64,000 nucleotides of DNA, taken from Branchiostoma floridae (taxonomy: Eukaryota > Chordata > Leptocardii > Amphioxiformes > Branchiostomatidae). The position numbers and the translations under genes were made by a program. The notes below the pieces were generated by a model. That model was given only the letters and a program-made list of their open reading frames with translations, had not been told where the DNA came from and ran no database searches. The stretch is taken from the NCBI RefSeq assembly GCF_000003815.2, contig NC_049980.1, positions 21,121,807-21,185,806 on the forward strand. The letters run 5' to 3'. The stretch's first letter is position 1. Each line of letters begins with the position of its first letter. Below are positions 22,317 to 34,868 of this stretch, one piece after another.

Positions 22317-24307
22317 GTACTTTCAGCTCTTTATCTGGTTGATAATTCTTTGTAGGCAAGTAACGCAACAGGAAACTTAATGCCTATCCGATGTTTCCGT
22401 GACTGACTGTCACTTTCCTCACACTCACAGCAATGCTGACTGGTTCTACCGTACTTCGCACTGCAGCTAGGTGTCACTGCTTTAAGGTTTCGGGGGCGGC
22501 TGATCTCAAATTCTATATTAATTTTTTTTGTTAAAAAAGTTATTTATATTGTGGCGCTTATATGTGTAGCATATATTTCCAACCCCAGAAGGTCCGTAAC
22601 GTTTGCGGTTAATTAGTTATGAATACGCGAAAATGTTTATCCTTGGGCCCTCCGGAGGGGCGCAGCCGGCTCTGCGGGAACGGCGGAGTAGTCCCCCGAG
22701 TAGCTTTGCGCATGCGCTCTGTGTACCGGGGAAAGAAAAATGGCCGCCATGTTTTCTCCCGGTTCCCCCAAGTTACGACCCGACTCGACGCGATTTTGCC
22801 CGGAAAAAATGAGTTTGTAGCTTTGGTACGTACGTATAAACATCTACAGTTGATAAAGTGCCCTTTGTAACCATTATTTTGGGTCTAGTATCTCGCCAAA
22901 TCAGCCAATTTCGACCGTACATTTGGCTTCAGTCGTCATACCTATCGTTGTTATGGTTATAAGATGGCGACGAAGCTACACATAGCAATGTGTTTTCTGA
23001 AGGAATTTTACCATCTGCCATCCCTTACTCTGATTTATAGCGTTGGGACGTTTGAATAAACATCTTAAGCGGATATATATTGCCATTCCAAACATAATTT
23101 TGGTCTAGTATCACCAATTTCGAGTATATTCGTCTCTTTACACGTCTCAAAACCATTATGCATAAGACAACGAAGCTACACGTGTGTTTTCTATAGGAAT
23201 TTTACTACTTGCCATCCCTTACCGGCCAACTGCCGATTTAGTAGGCAGTCAAAAGATTTTATGCCGTTTGCCGCTCGTTGTCGAATCGGTCTCCTTCGCA
23301 GAAAGGGAGGAGCAAAGTTTGATGAGCTTCTCCCGTCTTGCGGCTGAGAGCGAGATATAAAGTAGGTCAACTATCATTAGATATAATTATGTGCTGAAGA
23401 TCAACCGGGAATTCGTGTGTTCTTGACACGAATCGTTCGTTGCTTCGTTACATCGTAGACGTAGACGGTGAGAATATGGTGTTTGGCGTCTGTTTACAGT
23501 TTGCACCAGGGGTAAAACGTAATACCAAGTTTTCTTGTCACCCACATCTCAGGCTTTTATAATTCGAAAACAAATTGGGCGGGATGCGTTCTCCGCCCAC
23601 CGAGCGGGCGGCCTGCATATCAAAAGCGGCCGATTTTTGCCAAACCCCGAACTTTCGCCGATAGGGCGTGTCTGGAAAATGTTTATGAAAAGAACAGGCG
23701 TACACCGCGTGTTCGCCACATCATCAGCTCGAGAGTCATGTAACGTTATCCACCGGTCGCACCCGTAGTTTATGTTTCATCTTTGATGCTAGTCGACATG
23801 GGTACTTTAGCCGAAACTGAAGGTGAAGACGTGGTAAAGGCAAAAGTCAATGAAATATGAAGTCGGAAGCCTAATTTAGTTATTGAATCTGCCATTTTAA
23901 GCTTACGAAACTGCATTTTTCTGTCATAAAGTTAAAATTTTTTGTGGCGGTGATTTTTTTTTTCCGTCCCAACAAGTAAATTTCCTTGAGACGGGTCCTG
24001 GAGACAGCACTGCATAGCACCTACTGTTTTCTTTATCTCAATATAACCGCTTATGATTGCTGTTTATAGAGAGATTAGATCAGCCCAGGGAAGCTAGATA
24101 ATGATCATTTGTCCTTCAGTCGTGTTTTGATAGCCTGGACATTGCCTTACGCTTAATGATATTTTTAACGGCTCTGGCAGGAAAGTCACCTACTAAAGTC
24201 ATTCTAGTACGTGTACTAAGTGATCTATGCAGAATGCCACTAACGGTGTCATTTAGATATACAAGAAAACTGAGACACACAGCAAGAGCATGTCAAATGT
24301 AATCTCC
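22317..24307. other. Non-coding stretch after the last visible PTCD2 exon
   Basis: No continuing PTCD2 exon was recognised. A CG-richer block at 22600-22810 holds AAAATGGCCGCCATG, but that frame stops within about two dozen codons. An approximately 215-bp tandem duplication (units about 22838-23050 and 23053-23240, sharing GGTCTAGTAT, ACGAAGCTACAC and TGCCATCCCTTAC) is the only clear structure. Confidence 0.5.
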
Positions 24308-24313
24308 TTTATT
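24308..24313 (-). terminator. Polyadenylation signal AATAAA for the minus-strand gene
   Basis: AATAAA on the minus strand, about 80 bases beyond the stop codon at 24393, consistent with a short 3' UTR. Confidence 0.6.
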
Positions 24314-24392
24314 CTTACAAGTAAAAGTTTTCTTTCATGTATGTGTGGCTACATGCTACTGGCCACACCTACGCAGCGGCTACGCTGGCTCC

Positions 24393-26262
24393 CTAGCGCT
24401 GACGCTGGTAGGGCGTGCCGTTGGTTCCCTGGCGGCGCTTGCGGCGGGCGGGTCCCCCAGCTTGGCTCCCCCCCTGTCCCGCACCACAACGGCAGGTCGG
24501 CCACCTGGTGCTCGCCAGGTCAACCACATCAACTCGGTACACCTATACAGGAATGAAAGAAAGAGAAAGATATTCTTAGTAAACTTTATGGTAACATGAT
24601 AATTTCCTCAAGACAAAAGCTTGTAATTATATGGTATAAACAACCAGTAGCGTTACATGAAATTGTGTTTTGTCGATGTCAATGTTGCCAAACTGTGTTA
24701 AATTGTTGTGCTAGAGAATTTCACTTGACTCGTACAAAATGACGGTAAGTACATTTCACTTGTTTTCACACATGTACAAAAATGGACTTTTACGGTGTAT
24801 CTCAAATATATCATAGATAATCAACCCCAAATCTCTCAATACAAATGCGTTTTACAAGGTAGAAGAAGTTGTGTGCAGAAACTACAGATGCAGGGGCAAC
24901 TGCAAACTGCTAAGCCGCCACATGTATGTAATCGTAATGGGATAATGACGTTACTTTAGAAAAGAGTCAAGTACGTACTGCTGCCTGGGTCTCCACCCTG
25001 CCGTCCGCCAGCTGGAGCGAGTCGTCCGGAAACCTTGCCCGGACGACCCACCTCACCTCTTCAGGGTAGATGTATGTTGGAGTATTTCTTCCGGCGGCCC
25101 TGCTGCCAGCCCCGATCGATTGGTCTGAGCCGAACTGGAGAGCAGAAACGAAAATTGGGTCAAGTTCACAGGTAGCTTGACTTGTAGCCTGAGAGCCCAC
25201 AGGTTTTCAACATTCTAGCAGAAATTCTACTTGTGTCATAGTTTCTAAAAGAAATAAATGTGTGAAGTATATGAAGGTAAGCTGTCCAAATGCAACATCA
25301 AGATGAAGGCTACTTACCCACAGGCCACGGAATAGGGCACTGCAGAGTCGGTGGCGCGGTCCCCACTCGGGACGGCTGGTGTTGGGGGGTGCAGTGTGTG
25401 GCATGTGCAGCAAGACATGTTTCAGCCCCACCGGCATGACAAGACTGCAAGTTACAAAAGAAATTTAAGAAAATTACTTAGCAAATCCTAAAACAAATCC
25501 TACAGCATGACCGTAGCCAGGATTTTGGTTGGGGGTTTCTTCTTGTAGTACCTGTGGGGCCATCGAGCTGGCGAGCCCACGGAGCTGCCTTGTGGGGTCC
25601 GGGGGCATGCTCCCCCGGAAAAGTTGAAACCTTGACCCTCTGAGACGCCATTTTCTGAATTTTGGCGGGCAAAATTCGCGGCTAAGTTTAATGGAATTTC
25701 TATTAAAATACACAAGGCTTTTGGCACTTTTCTGACTACGGGCATGCACAGAAATAGGTATGATAACGTATAGTCAACATTTTTTACATCAAGAAGTTTT
25801 ACTTTTCTCCAAAGCATGCAGTTTTATTTGGCTAGCAACATTACCAAGACATGGCAAATTTATGACAGATTATGACGCATCCCTGTTGTCTTCCAGAAAT
25901 TTGCCATCTGCGTTTAGCAACGCCATCTCAAAATTGCACGATGATGATGGAATACTAAAGTACTTGATTTGTTGTTGGATGTCCACCGCTCTGCGATTGA
26001 CGTACTTGATACTTCTTAATATATATTACGACATATACTAGTATACGGCGTTAAATGACTGTCGCCTCAACAAATTCAACACTCAGTACTTCCTGCAATA
26101 GTAAACACAACACTTCCTTACAATCACATATGCCTTATTGACAAACGTGATATTGATAAGCTTTCTTACAATTCTCTATAAACATACAATGAGGTTTACC
26201 TACCCACTCTGGGTGAACAGCAACTCTAGAGCCGCGACGGCATTCTCTAAGTCAGACGCCAT
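24393..26262 (-). CDS. Four-exon gene of unknown family, 163 aa, basic C-terminus
   Basis: Exons on the minus strand: 26262-26204, 25444-25318, 25134-24979 and 24542-24393. The start context is good (AAGACATGGCG). Donors are GTAGGT, GTAAGT and GTACGT; phases 2, 0, 0 chain into one 164-codon frame ending in TAG, with AATAAA about 80 bases downstream. Visible parts are an acidic-amphipathic N-terminus (MASDLENAVAALELLFTQSG), a central TPTYIYPEEVRWVVRARFPDD, a cysteine pair in RWPTCRCGAGQGG, and a basic ARRKRRQ stretch that could be nuclear targeting. I do not recognise the family. Exon 3 has an alternative donor (GAAGAG|GTGAGG). It could be lineage-specific or derived from a mobile element; the nearby transposase gene has the same strand. 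The model is ab initio. Confidence 0.55.
25500..25690. repeat. Dispersed-repeat fragment in intron 1 of the unknown gene
   Basis: GTAGCCAGGATTTT..., GGGGTCCGGGGGCATGCTCCC and CCGGAAAA form a motif set that I associate with common invertebrate repeats. It produces proline-rich false open frames on the minus strand. Confidence 0.5.
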
Positions 26263-27117
26263 GTCTTATCCGTAAGAGAGATGGGAAAAGACTGACACCG
26301 ATGCTTCTCCGTGCGCCACGAGGACAACAGGCACAAGGGACAATTCAGAGTATGTACACAGTACATGGAGGACACTTTCATAAACATTTTGACAGGCCCA
26401 AACAATCTAAAGAAAAAGTTTATTCTGTCGATGTTCTTTCACCTTTGTGTTCAAATTAGACGGTTCTCTTTTTAGAGTGCTTACATTTGTCATGTTTAGT
26501 CAATATACCATCCTTCAAAGAAATTTCTGGATTGTCCCTTAAAATGAAGAAATCGCTTTCTGCTATGATCAAACTTCTGATAAGGAAAGACCTGTAACAA
26601 CATCCCCACATGGTCACTCTTAAACCGCCATTATTACTGTCAAAGATGACAGATTGCTTCATCTGGTTTTGTCTTTCATCTAAATGCGCAGCAGATTTGT
26701 TTGTTTGTGTACCGTTGAAGTGACCTTTCTACGGCAACTTCTAATAAGTCAGATTTCCCTATTTTTCATTGAATGAATAAAAAGTGAAAAATACGAGAAA
26801 TGCAGCATCAGTTTGCACCGATATGACTTGGTCTTCAGCAAGATCACTTCGAAATTTTTTTTGTGTATGAGGCTAATACATTGCGTAGTCGATTAGCAGA
26901 TCAGATCATTTTAGGCCATAAACCACCGATTCGCAGCAGGGCTCAGCATGTTTCTTATCTAGTTACTTCCACGGAATGTGTGAAAGGAAGAGAACTTCTT
27001 TGATCTCAATTATGATCTAATAACTTTCAGACAGGCGCTTACTACTCCGTAAGCCCTTTATGGTTTTGCAAGTCAGGCGTGCAGGAAGGAGTATACGAAG
27101 ATCCGCGGCTTTCCCAG
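26263..27117. other. Non-coding stretch
   Basis: No exon recognised; AT-rich sequence between the unknown gene's start and a MITE. Confidence 0.45.
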
Positions 27118-27231
27118 TCTCCAAGCAGAGGTTGGTGGGGACAATCGTGACCATTTCCTTTCAGCCGCTTTTTTATCAACAAGGTACCGCCCAAATGGTC
27201 AAAATTTTCCCCATCAACCTCTGCTTGGAGA
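27118..27231. mobile_element. MITE, 114 bp, TCTCCAAGCAGAGGTTG ends
   Basis: The arms start TCTCCAAGCAGAGGTTGGTGGGG and end with the complement CCCCATCAACCTCTGCTTGGAGA. They stay complementary through GACCATTT, leaving almost no loop. The CTCCAAGCAGA core is shared with 14997-15131. Confidence 0.8.
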
Positions 27232-27589
27232 GTAGCAGTGTTCCCATAAACTGCGGGCCTGGCTTATGTTATTATCAGACGGGGCATCAGGGGAGCCTAA
27301 AATCTTCCCTGATCATTCCAATCTATGGCCAAACTATTACATCTGCTCTAATAAATTCTTATGAGCCTGTTGAAGAAACGCTAATCTATGCCTAAAGATA
27401 TAGAATGATTGCAGCCGACATAGTTGGCCTCTTACGATACCTACTTTCCATTCAAACAAAGAAACGAACAGCGTAACACACAGTTTTTTTCCTCTTTCTT
27501 ATATTAGTATATGAAAAAGTCTCGTGATCGACTGCACAGCAGCCGACCGATGATGATGAGTATATGAAGAGCTGTACAGAAAATTTCAC

Positions 27590-27865
27590 GTGTCAGTGAC
27601 AGTACTTTACCCAGTAAACATCAAGTACAGAAGAAACGGTAGCCACGTGTCAGAGATATACTATTTACATTCGCACTGCAAAGTTCGATCAGTACTCAGT
27701 TTAGATCGGAAACATAAAAAAATACGGAAGCCAAGTGTCAAAGATATACTATTTACATTCGCACAGTTCGATCAGTACTCAGTTTAGATCGGAAACATAA
27801 AAAAAAAGCCAAGTGTCAGAGATATACTATTTACATTCGCACTGCACAGTTCGATCAGTACCTTA
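27590..27865. repeat. Tandem repeat, about three units of 78-88 bp
   Basis: CCA(C/A)GTGTCA(G/A)AGATATAC begins at 27643, 27731 and 27809. The units share TTTACATTCGCAC and TTCGATCAGTAC; length differences come from the CGGAAACATAAAAAA(A) part. Confidence 0.9.
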
Positions 27866-28618
27866 TCTCATATATGTTACCCTTTACGTGGAGTGACTCT
27901 CCTGGGCAATTATTTACTCTATTTGTTTTTGTTGTTGTGAACTAGACTCTCTGTGGGAAGAACACATCTCCACGGGACACTGAGTGACAATCAATTAGCT
28001 CATTAGCAGGAGTCAAACAGTTCATGCATGGGCGCATATCTGGGCGTAAGACAAACAAGGAATGCTGACTCCAGCTGCGAAAGTGATGATATCTACGCCT
28101 TTTATGATCTTGGGTGTTAATCTACTCCTGTTCCTTTCTTTCAGATTACGTTTATTTACTAGGTCAGCGTCAAACTTCCACTGCTCTTTCGCCATTCACT
28201 GTATTTGAACAGTTTCCCAATTCATCTAGTGAATATTTGCTCAAAAAGAAATAAAACGCTACCTGCTATTTCCATGTGTTTGGGTGCAAGTAAACCCCAT
28301 ACCATGAAATTGTGGTGTTTTCTATTTACATTGTATGATAATTTTTCGAGCCAAACACGGTATTGTATGTGCACCGGTATATACAGTAAAATGTCGAAGT
28401 TACAAAAAAACACAAACAGTAACTTTGTAGGCATACTATTTCTTCAGTACACCTGCACACTTTGGTACACTATGGTTCATCACGAAACAAACACCAAAAT
28501 ACGGAAAATATACAAAAGTTTGTCAGGTGATAACGTACTATGCATAGCGTTAACACAAAAGGTAAACATGAAAGACACGGGAGAATAAAGATCATATTTA
28601 CAGAACAAGGGCAACAAC

Positions 28619-31607
28619 TCAGTTCTGTCTTTTTGCTTTTTTACTTTTCCTTCTAGATGGTTGCTCTTTCCGTGGTGACTTTCGCTTCCTGCCTCTGGTT
28701 TGCTGGGGAGCACGCGTACTCAAGCCTACCACTCTGCCGACGACCTTGTTACTCTTCTTGCCTCTGATTGGCTGGCTGTCACTTGTGAGGACGTTTCTAG
28801 CATCATCTTCCCCTGCAACATAACATTTCACCATCTTTAGTATGAATAACATGCCTTCATATGGAATGCAAACTGGTTTCAAGAATTTAGCCACCAAAAT
28901 TTCAGCCTCCAAAAGGGAACATTTTTCTAAACCGTCTAGAGGATGCGATATTTATATCTACATGCATGTACATGTAAATGTTACCTGCTGTAGCCTCGTC
29001 TTCACTGTCATCTGCTGCTTCAGCGCTCCCGTAGCTGTGTTGGATATTTCTTTGCTTTACCCACTTTTTCCGCTCTTCGCTATCCAGGACACGGGCGACC
29101 TTTGCGGATGAAACATCACGATCATGTTATAACCTACGAAAAAATGTTTCGATAGGCCAAAAATATAACGCAATCGTAATACAGGCAACCTGTTGACCTA
29201 CATTACTACGCCCAAGTTGTATTGGACACGATCGTCTACCACACGACATTTTTGTCAGGATCAGTAACGAAAAAATACCCCGGGCCACGATTTCTGGAAC
29301 TGATGTAGTATATCAAGTTTGATGACATTATGTCTANNNNNNNNNNNNNNNNNNNNNNNNNNNNNNNNNNNNNNNNNNNNNNNNNNNNNNNNNNNNNNNN
29401 NNNNNNNNNNNNNNNNNNNNNNNNNNNNNNNNNNNNNNNNNNNNNNNNNNNNNNNNNNNNNNNNNNNNNNNNNNNNNNNNNNNNNNNNNNNNNNNNNNNN
29501 NNNNNNNNNNNNNNNNNNNNNNNNNNNNNNNNNNNNNNNNNNNNNNNNNNNNNNNNNNNNNNNNNNNNNNNNNNNNNNNNNNNNNNNNNNNNNNNNNNNN
29601 NNNNNNNNNNNNNNNNNNGAAGTCCGGCCCGAAGGGTCGCCAGACGGCAGGCAGCCTTCCGGTTGGTTGCCAGGCGACAGTATGGTCAGTCTTAACGATA
29701 TAATGCAGGCGACTCAAGAAGACATCTTTAGACCGAAGTCTTATCAGCACATTGTGCGATGCTTCGGGCAGATTTGAGTTGCCTCGGCCCAGCTCAGGGT
29801 GGATGATATCGTGTGCCTGTTCTGCCCGACGTGCCGTCTCAATCTCATACATCAGGCTGTGTAGTGGACAAGAAATGGAGGACTTTGAAGTGTACGGCTT
29901 CCCCCTGCCACAGACCGGCTCCTCACCTTTGCCTTTCTTCTTACACTTCTCGCAGGTGCATGTTTTTTGCGGATGGAAGTCGCATGTCTTCTTAATCTTC
30001 TTCTTTGTTTTTGTTTCCTTCCACGAGTGGATGTTACGGCCGTGATACTTTCCCAAAGCTTGCAGCCTGTCCTTCAGTGCGTCGGGATCTTTGTCGGCCT
30101 GCACGACACAGCAGAAGAAATTTATTCTTGCCTGGCGGATGAACGCATCTGTCATGCAGCCACATCCTTTCCCGTGCGACTTGCCTTCGCAGACGCACTT
30201 CACACTGTTGATTTGTGGGAATTTCTCCTGGTGTTTGGACCGGTATACTTTGGAGACCGTTTTCTTGGGTTTTAGATCAGACAAAGCTTTTTGATGTGAG
30301 CGTGCAACGTGTCCAGAACACAGCATCACCTTGTGCTTCTTTTCGTCAGGGAAATGAGCCCTGAAAGATAGTGCAGACGAACTGTCCCCGTCCTGCCAAT
30401 GAACTTCGGGGGAAATACCATCACGTACAGCCTGTTCCCACAGCATTTCTAGGCCTACTCCTTCTCCGCTCTTGGAAGTGCCCTTGTAGAGCGGAAAGTC
30501 TTCATCCGCTACCTTGTCCTTACCTTTCATACAAAGATGGGCAACGTACAATAAGCTATTGTTCATGGAGTTGCGAACTGTGACAGTGCAGTTCTTGCTG
30601 TGAAACCCACGTGTGCCCCACGTTCCATCTGCCTGCGTCACAGCTCGCTTGGCGCTTCCAAGCTCCTCTGCAGGCAAATCTCTCATCTCCGTTTTGGCGG
30701 CTTCACAGTGCTCGTGAACGAGTTTTCTGGTTATTGGGTAAACGGCGTGGATCACTGTTTGGAAATTTTTTTTGTTTAGTGTTTCTAGTCCTAAGGCTTG
30801 TCCCAGGACCTTGTTGTAACCGGCGTAAGTGTTTCCAGAAACCAGCATCGCAAGGCACAGGGCGAGGGAAACTTGGTGGCGGCGTGAGGACTCCACATAT
30901 GTAGAGGAGTCAAAATTTATCCCAGGCATCGAACACCCACTACAGCTGTAGACAATACGCAGACCACCGCCAAGGCCTACCTTCACGCACTGTCGGGGAA
31001 TCAACATTCCGTTGCAACCCTCTGTGCGGCACCTCACAATACCAGTGACGTCGTTCACAAACTTCTGTACCTGACATATCTGCCCAACATAATAACCATC
31101 TTCACATACAATAGACTCAGTTTCTTGTGTATTATTCTGGACGTTTGGAAAGGCTAACCTTCGAGCGGACGAAACAACATTACCTTCCTCCGTTAGGGAC
31201 TGTGAGGTGGTCGCAGACACCGGTGAGTCGATGTCGTCTACAGACATGCCCTTGTCTTTCAGTTTTCGTCTCAAGGTGTCAGTTCTGTACTTCGATCCAG
31301 CAGGACTTGACCAAACTGTTCTCTGTGATGGTCTTGATGGATGGTTGTAATCCCTGACGTCTTCTTTAAAACCAACCGGTACCAACTCCAGCGTGCGACT
31401 TGACCTACTAAGTCGACCTATCCCCCGACTAGCGGCCGACTTTTTTCCGGCTGCTCTTGCAGCCATACGTTTTCGCACCTTTCTTGACAGACGTTTAGAC
31501 ACAATACCCAAATCTTTTCCATTATCCGTGTCATCTTTTTCTACGGCTTGGACATTGCTGGGCGAGTTTGCAGATTCCATGCGCGCGTCCGTAGAAGAGG
31601 CCGCCAT
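28619..31607 (-). CDS. Mutator/Kolobok-type DDE transposase-like gene, interrupted by an assembly gap
   Basis: The main exon runs from ATG 31607 (AACATGGCGGCC) to the gap at 29618, about 663 codons. A basic N-terminus (SRKVRKRMAARAAGKK) is followed by a Cys cluster (CRTEGCNG, CSGCSMPG), then motifs matching transposases annotated as the Mutator-like domain. These are QADGTWGTRGFHS (Asp about 327), WQDGDSSSALSF (Asp about 406/408), CSGHVARSHQKAL, a CVCEGKSHGKGCGC Cys-rich part, and GNSNLPEASHNVLIRLRSKD (Glu about 615). Catalytic assignment is inference. Beyond the gap, two exons join in phase (one ending at 28985 and 28812-28619). They give RKKWVKQRNIQHSYGSAE, an acidic stretch and a Lys/Arg-rich tail to the TGA at 28621-28619. 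The upstream border of the first of these is unclear: an in-frame TAA lies at 29129-29127, so the copy may be damaged. The last residues before the gap are doubtful. Confidence 0.65.
29337..29618. other. Assembly gap (282 N) inside the transposase-like gene
   Basis: Run of N. The sequence at its right edge departs from what the transposase family would predict after KDVFLSRLHYIV, so the edge may be misassembled. Confidence 1.
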
Positions 31608-34600
31608 GTTTAAAGACCCGCCGCGCCGCCCGCTGACAGGCGACTGGGAATGTAAACAACCCGGGGGAGGGAGCGCAACGCGGGAACAGCCGACAAACAC
31701 TCACAATCTCGTCAGTTTCTCGCGTTTTGCGAGACACTGCGAGAGTTTACCAGCTGTTTTGGGGTCACAACAGGTCAATCTAGCAAGAAGGGTCCTTGCT
31801 GCCGATTTTGGTGGTGTTGCGTCGAAATTTGCGGAAAATACATGGAATTTACGGCCTATTGGCGGATTTTATGGCCATAATGCCAGTTTATTTGCTATAA
31901 TTATGAACTAAGGAAGGTAACTGATCGCATTTTTTTGTCAATTCTTGTAGAAAACCGTTCGATCTCCAGGCCCGTGTTAGCGCCAAGGACGAACATGCGT
32001 GGTTCGGTGGTTACGGGGACTTTATTAACTGCCTAATTAAAAATCAATAATTTCTCTATAATTATGGATGTTTAATATATTTTCTTTGGCGCAAACGCCC
32101 CGGTGTAGCCTTCATCATTATCTAGTGAAAAACGAAGTTTGGTGTTGCTTGTAATTGCCTAAGCTGTGTACTTTTTCATTAAATAAAAATAATGAGATGG
32201 AAAGTAGGACATGATGACGTCATAATGACGTCATCCATAAGGTTTCAAAAATTATTTCTAGAAACCTTATGTTTTCACCTACCAATATTCATTACAACCC
32301 AAGTTCTCTCTTACTTATTTAATGATAAAATAGTGCAAGTTCAAAACAGTTCAAATCACCTAATTAGCCGCCCCGGAAACCTCAAATTCTTATTTCTTCA
32401 TGACTTGTACTTGTGACCGAACTGTGTTGGAGCTGTAAGTTTTTGGAAAATAATTGAACTGACGTCATTTCACATATATTTCCTTAAAAGTCCTTGAAGT
32501 AATCAAAGCAAATACCACGTTATAGTAAAGGACAGAGTTAAAGAGAGTGACAAGAGAGAAAGACAGACAGACAGGCATTTCTTAAGAAACATTTTAATGT
32601 AAGACTAGAAAGGCAACATTTTCGCAAAAATCCAGTAAGTCTTTCTCATGCCCTTTTGTCAATGTTACTTTGAAAGGAAGCAGGCTGAATAAAACTTCTA
32701 CCTAGAAACTATGTGAATTCACTGCCCACCCCCCAAAAAAGGCTAGCATCAGCGGGTTTGTCTAGGCTAGGTCAAGAAACAGGAAACACAACATTTTTGT
32801 CTTTCGCCGCGCTTCCGCGGCGAAAGGCAATCAGACCGATATTAGATTTCTGTCCGTCCGTCCGTCCGTCCGTCCGTCCGGGTCGACCATGCCATACCGT
32901 GCTAGCGAGATATTCTACCCTGCAGATTCGACGGTATGTAACGTTATGACATACGTATCGGCCTACCATGAATGTGCTGCTTGGTTTGCGGTCCATGCCA
33001 TATCGTGCTAGCGAGATATTCTACCCTGCAGATTCGACGGTATGTAACGTTATGACATACGTATCGGCCTACCATGAATGTGCTGCTTGGTTTCTGCATG
33101 GCTTATAAGCAGGAATTTGCAGAGACGGATGTGAACGGTGAGGATTTCTTCGTAAGATTGTATACAATTTATAAACTAACATGTTCGCTGTTTGGTTATA
33201 ATAAAACAGACATTGTAGAGAACAGTTTGACATGTGATTTACTTTGTTTTATGGAAAATCACCGCTACAAAATCTAGAATTGTGTAAGATGCGTGCGCCG
33301 CATCTGACATGGTGTGGGAGGGGGGCGTATTCGGAAATTTCTTACTCTAAGAAATTTCAGGCTATTTTCGGATGCGTTGAAAATAGAATTACCCACATTT
33401 AATTTATAATTTCGAAAGGGAAGATTCTGACCGAGCTCGACGGAGTGAGTCTGACGCGTGACGTCACGACTCCGTCAAGTAAAAGCATAATTGCGTTACT
33501 AAAAGAAACGAAACGTTCCATTAAACATACCACGGACCTGTTTTAGTTTAAAATATCTACCTTTCACATGATCTTGCCATTAAAAAAAATATTTCCATTA
33601 CTGTATATGCCATGTTAATATTTTATGTTGTTTATGGTGACAATACTTTGTTTGTTCTTGCAGAAATTCAGGACACATCTACTGATAAATTTGATTACTA
33701 CAGTGCACTTTCATAAAACCCTGTTGTACTGTAACAGAGCCGTTCTTAACAGCGAAACAATCCGAATAAAGTTAACATCATTCATGCAGTTGTGTTATTA
33801 TACAGTTCAAGTAAAATATACTCTGTGAGAACCACTACCTTACTAAACAGTTATATAACCTAGCACTTGACCAAACTGTGCCAGAGCTGCCAACGTTGCA
33901 GACTTGGCACCCACGCTTGACCAAACTTTGCCAAACATTTTTACCTACACAATATAAGTAAGCGAAAGACTAGCTTTTTTCAGAAGCTCTTGTTTTCCTA
34001 GTACTCAGCAGAGAAAAGAAAGAAGTTTTTAATGAGACCAGGTCTTAAATTTTGTATGACCTTAGGCACTGTATGTTATGTTATGTTGTATGTGCAGCTA
34101 AGATACAAATGTAGATGACATGGCTGTTGAATTTTTAATGTGAAACTCCAAGCTGTGTAGCCATGGTCTCATAGTCATATAAATTTACAACTTGGTCATT
34201 ATTAGTATTAGTATTAGCATTTGTATTGTAGTCAAACAAGTTGACCTTCGTGTAGAGGAATCAAACAGGAAAAGTAAGTTTGGTGTGTCTAATGAAATTG
34301 CTGTAACTATTATGGTAATAGTAAGTGGTGTGAGCTGTGAAATAGCTGAAAATGTGTATTGTGATTTGAACTTTTTAGACCCCATTAAGATTGGGATAGG
34401 CAGATCCCATCTGGGTTATTTTCTAACTGGTTAAGTTTCTAGCTGAGAACTGGGTATCATATTCAGATATGTTTTTCTAATTCCATTGTACCATTTTGAT
34501 AAATGAAATACTGAAAAACAACAGGAAACCAGTTTTCTTATCTGTTGGTCAGGGGTACCTAAGCATTTGCACAAGTTTTATGAAAAATGTATGAATTTTA

Positions 34601-34868
34601 TGAAAAACGCACCAATCACTATGCAAAACCGTATGAATCTTATGTGATCCGTACAAATTCTCATAAAATACGCACAAACCTTATGCCAAACCGATCAACC
34701 CCTGCTGGCGTCACATCACAAATGGAGCTGGATTTTCATGCAGATGCATATGCACAGTAAGATTGTGTCTAGTCCTGAACAGTTGCCATGTTACCTGGAC
34801 CAATTTTGTTGTTGCCATTTTATCAGGATCAGTTTGATGATTACATGATTTGTTGTTACCTGTTGCAG
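31608..34868. other. Non-coding stretch between the transposase-like gene and MAPRE copy 1
   Basis: The first two coding exons expected for an EB1 gene (start methionine to GAAYCQF) were looked for here and not found. Contents are a CG-rich 5' flank of the transposase gene (31620-31760), a hairpin and duplication at 32801-33092, and otherwise AT-rich sequence. Confidence 0.5.
32801..33092. repeat. Hairpin, TCCG microsatellite and 106-bp tandem duplication
   Basis: A perfect 11-bp-stem hairpin (CTTTCGCCGCG, loop CTTC, CGCGGCGAAAG; 32801-32826) is followed by (TCCG)n at about 32851-32880. Two nearly identical copies of a 106-base unit follow, starting CCATGCCATA(C/T)CGTGCTAG at 32887 and 32993. 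Confidence 0.85.

Noticed and set aside
22741-22812. Start of a new gene at ATGGCCGCCATG
   Set aside because: The frame closes after about two dozen codons without a good donor; adjacent to a tandem duplication.
24290-24599. Plus-strand open frames, alanine/glycine-rich
   Set aside because: Antisense of exon 4 of the minus-strand gene, which has splice sites, stop and AATAAA in place.
25478-25817. Minus-strand open frames of 64-105 codons
   Set aside because: Lie over a dispersed-repeat fragment within an intron; no splice-consistent use.
29330-29777. Plus-strand open frames across N
   Set aside because: Mostly gap; antisense to the transposase-like gene.
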